DNA of 7,694 nucleotides from Candidatus Zixiibacteriota bacterium. Its GTDB lineage: Bacteria; Zixibacteria; MSB-5A5; SM1-73. This document shows, piece by piece, positions 6,097 through 7,694 of the stretch. The DNA lies in the NCBI GenBank assembly GCA_020341875.1, contig CP070839.1, positions 177,266 through 184,959 of the forward strand. The letters run 5' to 3'. Numbering within the stretch: the first letter of the stretch is position 1; each line of letters opens with the position of its first letter. The notes beneath the pieces are model-generated. The model was not told the DNA's origin and made no database searches. It worked only from the letters and a program-made list of their open reading frames with translations. Made by a program: the position numbers and the translations under genes.

Positions 6097-7332
6097 ATGA
6101 AAAGGGTATTGTTTGGACTGCTTCTGGCCTGCATGATCTTGTCGCTTTTTGTCGGCTGTGGAAAGCGGGATAACCCCATCAGAAGTCAGTATCCATTTGA
6201 GGATCCCTGGCGAATGTCCAGGCGATGGGCCGCTCTGGAAGATAACGCGCTTAACGATCCGCGCATCAGAGACGTCTACGTCTATCTCCCTGCGGTATAT
6301 GATGGTAGCTTTCACACCCCGGGGCAGGCCAACTTTGGTTTTTCAGTTCTGTATCTGCTCCATGATTTGGGGGGGGATTACTCCACGTTTGTTTCGGTGT
6401 ACAAGATCGGGCAATTGGCTGATCGGTTGATTGAGGAGGGCCAGATTCAGCCCATGATCATAGTTATGCCGGATGCGTCCTCCCTATCGGTAGGAGGTGG
6501 TTTCTACACCAACTCACCTCTGATAGGTAATTATGAGGATTATATTCTAGACGGTTTAATGGACAGCATAGATTTGAGCCTCCATACCTACGTCGTCAAA
6601 CCCGGTGAAGAGTACCTGCCCGATCCGAGATATCGAGCCATAGGTGGTTTGGGCATGGGTGCTTATGGTGCCCTCAGGATGGCCATGGATTACGACACCA
6701 CGATGTTTGCGGCGGTCAGCGCCATGAGCCCGTTCGCTTCTTTGGAATCCTTCCTCATCAGGGAAGCCATAGATATGGTGTTCGAGGAGAACGGAATCGG
6801 GTCGGGTGACCTCTCTTACGCCAGCTACAAAACCATCAATCCCTGGCCGGACCAAGATCATCCCGACAAGACTTATAGCCAACTTGTTTTCGCCATGGCG
6901 GCGGCCTTCTCTCCCCGCAGCACCATGGGCGGCGACACCACCAATTTCTTCACTCTGGCTACTGAAGGGGGTCTGAGACACGGTGTGGATCTACCCTTCG
7001 ATGAGACCAGAACCATCCCGCCTGGTTCCGAAGTCTGGAACAAGTGGCTGCAGTTCGACGTGAAGACCAAGCTGAGCAGTGATCCCGGCACCTTCACCAA
7101 TCTGGACATCTATTTGGACTGTGGAAGCCAAAATGAGTTCGGGCTGCTCGACGGGGCCAGGACGCTGGACCAGCTGCTCTCCCTGTACGGGCAGGAGCAC
7201 ACCTACATCGAGTACAGTGGATACCCGAGCAATCCGGCCGGACACGATAACTTCATATACGACCGGCTGGAGGACGTCCTCAAGTTTCATTCGCGTAATT
7301 TCCCTCCGCCGGCCTATCGAGGCGCAGATTAA
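6097..7332 (+). CDS. Esterase D-like alpha/beta-hydrolase lipoprotein, catalytic serine missing
   Basis: This is a 411-residue protein of the putative-esterase family (esterase D, S-formylglutathione hydrolase, antigen 85, Fes). Residues 1-21 are a lipoprotein signal with lipobox LFVGC; Cys21 would be lipidated, anchoring it in the envelope. Fold landmarks are VYVYLPAVYD (60-69), LYLLHDLGG (85-93, oxyanion region), IIVMPDA (121-127), YEDYI (146-150) and RAIGGLGMGAYGALRMA (180-196). The family nucleophile elbow is GLSMGG, but here it is GLGMGA, so Gly186 replaces Ser. The usual acid in DCGxxDxF aligns with Asn346 (DCGSQNEF), while His383 in AGHDNF is kept. Each substitution is one base from a catalytic codon (AGC to GGC, GAT to AAT). 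It is therefore probably not a normal serine esterase and may bind ligand or have a structural role. AAGGAG at 6086-6091 lies 5 bases before the ATG. It follows the FadL-like gene and precedes a terminator. Confidence 0.88.
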   Translation: MKRVLFGLLLACMILSLFVGCGKRDNPIRSQYPFEDPWRMSRRWAALEDNALNDPRIRDVYVYLPAVYDGSFHTPGQANFGFSVLYLLHDLGGDYSTFVSVYKIGQLADRLIEEGQIQPMIIVMPDASSLSVGGGFYTNSPLIGNYEDYILDGLMDSIDLSLHTYVVKPGEEYLPDPRYRAIGGLGMGAYGALRMAMDYDTTMFAAVSAMSPFASLESFLIREAIDMVFEENGIGSGDLSYASYKTINPWPDQDHPDKTYSQLVFAMAAAFSPRSTMGGDTTNFFTLATEGGLRHGVDLPFDETRTIPPGSEVWNKWLQFDVKTKLSSDPGTFTNLDIYLDCGSQNEFGLLDGARTLDQLLSLYGQEHTYIEYSGYPSNPAGHDNFIYDRLEDVLKFHSRNFPPPAYRGAD

Positions 7333-7374
7333 GGAACGCACAAATCGCGTTTGCCCAGGACAATCAGTAAAAAG

Positions 7375-7408
7375 AGAGGTCAGGGATCGATTCCCTGACC
7401 TCTTTTTT
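7375..7408 (+). terminator. Strong intrinsic terminator, probably bidirectional
   Basis: Arms AGAGGTCAGGGA (7375-7386) and TCCCTGACCTCT (7392-7403) make a perfect 12-base stem with a 5-base TCGAT loop, followed by a T-run to 7408. An A-run before the left arm (7369-7373) supplies a U-tract on the other strand, so it could stop transcription from both sides. It lies 42 bases after the lipoprotein stop and ends the FadL-like/lipoprotein operon. Confidence 0.93.
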
Positions 7409-7412
7409 CATA

Positions 7413-7428
7413 CGTGCAGCGGTGCACG
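7413..7428. repeat. Short palindrome beside the terminator
   Basis: CGTGCA and TGCACG flank a GCGG loop, a perfect 6-base inverted repeat. It sits just past the terminator and about 80 bases before the next promoter's -35. It could be an operator half-site pair or chance; nothing else supports a role. Confidence 0.3.
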
Positions 7429-7506
7429 GGAATATGAAGCGGGCCCTGTGTAGACCGATCATCCCTGATTCCGCGGAGTTCCGGCGTCCTGTACTTCAAA
7501 AAAGGA

Positions 7507-7534
7507 TTGACAAGCCAAAGAGATGTATTATCAT
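7507..7534 (+). promoter_or_regulatory. Strong sigma70-type promoter pointing off the right edge
   Basis: A perfect TTGACA (7507-7512) is followed by 16 bases and then TATCAT (7529-7534, 5/6 match to TATAAT). An A-run (TTCAAAAAAGG, 7495-7505) just upstream resembles an UP element. Transcription would start near 7541. The 362-base stretch from 7333 to the window end has no convincing gene. After this promoter it holds a possible early hairpin (GGGAG 7544-7548 with CTCCC 7562-7566), a small CTCG/CGAG hairpin (7581-7592) and TTGGG/CCCAA around 7616-7631. The transcript probably serves a gene beyond 7694. Confidence 0.65.
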
Positions 7535-7662
7535 ACAATTGACGGGAGGCACATGCGCGCGCTCCCCTCGACTTAGGATACTCGATTACGAGAGGCTGTT
7601 TTATTGAGACCACCGTTGGGAAGTAACCCAATCGGAGCGCATTCTGCGAACGTGTTCAAGAT

Positions 7663-7689
7663 TTGGCTGTTTATCTCGTAAATTATGAT
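7663..7689 (+). promoter_or_regulatory. Possible second promoter at the right edge
   Basis: TTGGCT (7663-7668) and TATGAT (7684-7689) have a 15-base spacer, in the same direction as the promoter at 7507 and about 155 bases downstream of it. The -10 is good, while the -35 and spacing are only fair. Together the two could be tandem promoters of one downstream gene. Confidence 0.35.
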
Positions 7690-7694
7690 AAGAT

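Noticed and set aside
5611..6315. 234-codon open frame on the minus strand
   Set aside because: It lies antisense to the FadL-like and lipoprotein genes, has no recognisable domain, and its composition is that of a shadow frame.
7553..7576. Seven-codon ORF (MRALPST) just after GGGAGG, as a possible leader peptide
   Set aside because: The ribosome site is only 3 bases from the ATG and lies at the predicted transcript start, and no attenuator is visible.
7380..7631. Small open frames on both strands at the right end
   Set aside because: They run across the terminator and the strong promoter and have no plausible start signal or domain.
7541..7694. tRNA, tmRNA, 6S RNA, SRP RNA or RNase P RNA
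   Set aside because: No T-loop GTTCRANNC, CCA end or other family core motif was found on either strand.

Overview
The window looks like a piece of a Gram-negative bacterial genome, probably from an uncultured lineage of the FCB type (Zixibacteria-like or a relative). The clues are proteins ending in a dockerin with paired calcium loops and a 'NYLYKGGPPPGC' tail, an outer-membrane protein of the OmpP1/FadL type with a C-terminal phenylalanine, and a lipobox protein. The assignment is inference from protein style only. Coding sequence is dense, with GC in the low-to-mid fifties by eye.

Region 1 (1-3243, plus strand) is a tandem array of secreted dockerin proteins. The 3' end of one gene is followed by two complete 499-residue paralogues, each separated by exactly 15 bases that carry a strong Shine-Dalgarno sequence. 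Each complete protein is signal peptide, module A, module B, dockerin. The two modules repeat with a 205-residue period and belong to no family I can name with confidence. The dockerins of the two complete genes are almost identical, while their modules have diverged.

Region 2 (3244-4310) holds a gap with a GC-rich palindrome, then mazG on the minus strand, convergent with the array. MazG is a housekeeping nucleoside triphosphate pyrophosphohydrolase with both domains' metal-binding motifs intact.

Region 3 (4311-7408) starts with a divergent intergenic region holding promoters for mazG and for the plus-strand pair. The pair is an OmpP1/FadL-like outer-membrane beta-barrel followed 39 bases later by a lipoprotein of the esterase D/putative esterase alpha/beta-hydrolase family. 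They probably form a two-gene operon that ends at a strong intrinsic terminator. The lipoprotein lacks the nucleophilic serine (Gly186) and appears to lack the acid (Asn346), so it is probably a pseudoenzyme or binding protein.

Region 4 (7409-7694) has no convincing gene. It carries a strong sigma70-type promoter (7507-7534) and a weaker one (7663-7689), both pointing off the right edge, presumably toward an unseen gene.

The most interesting points are the two-module secreted family with its homogenised dockerins and the esterase-like lipoprotein with its broken catalytic triad. No CRISPR array, transposase, tRNA or rRNA was seen.
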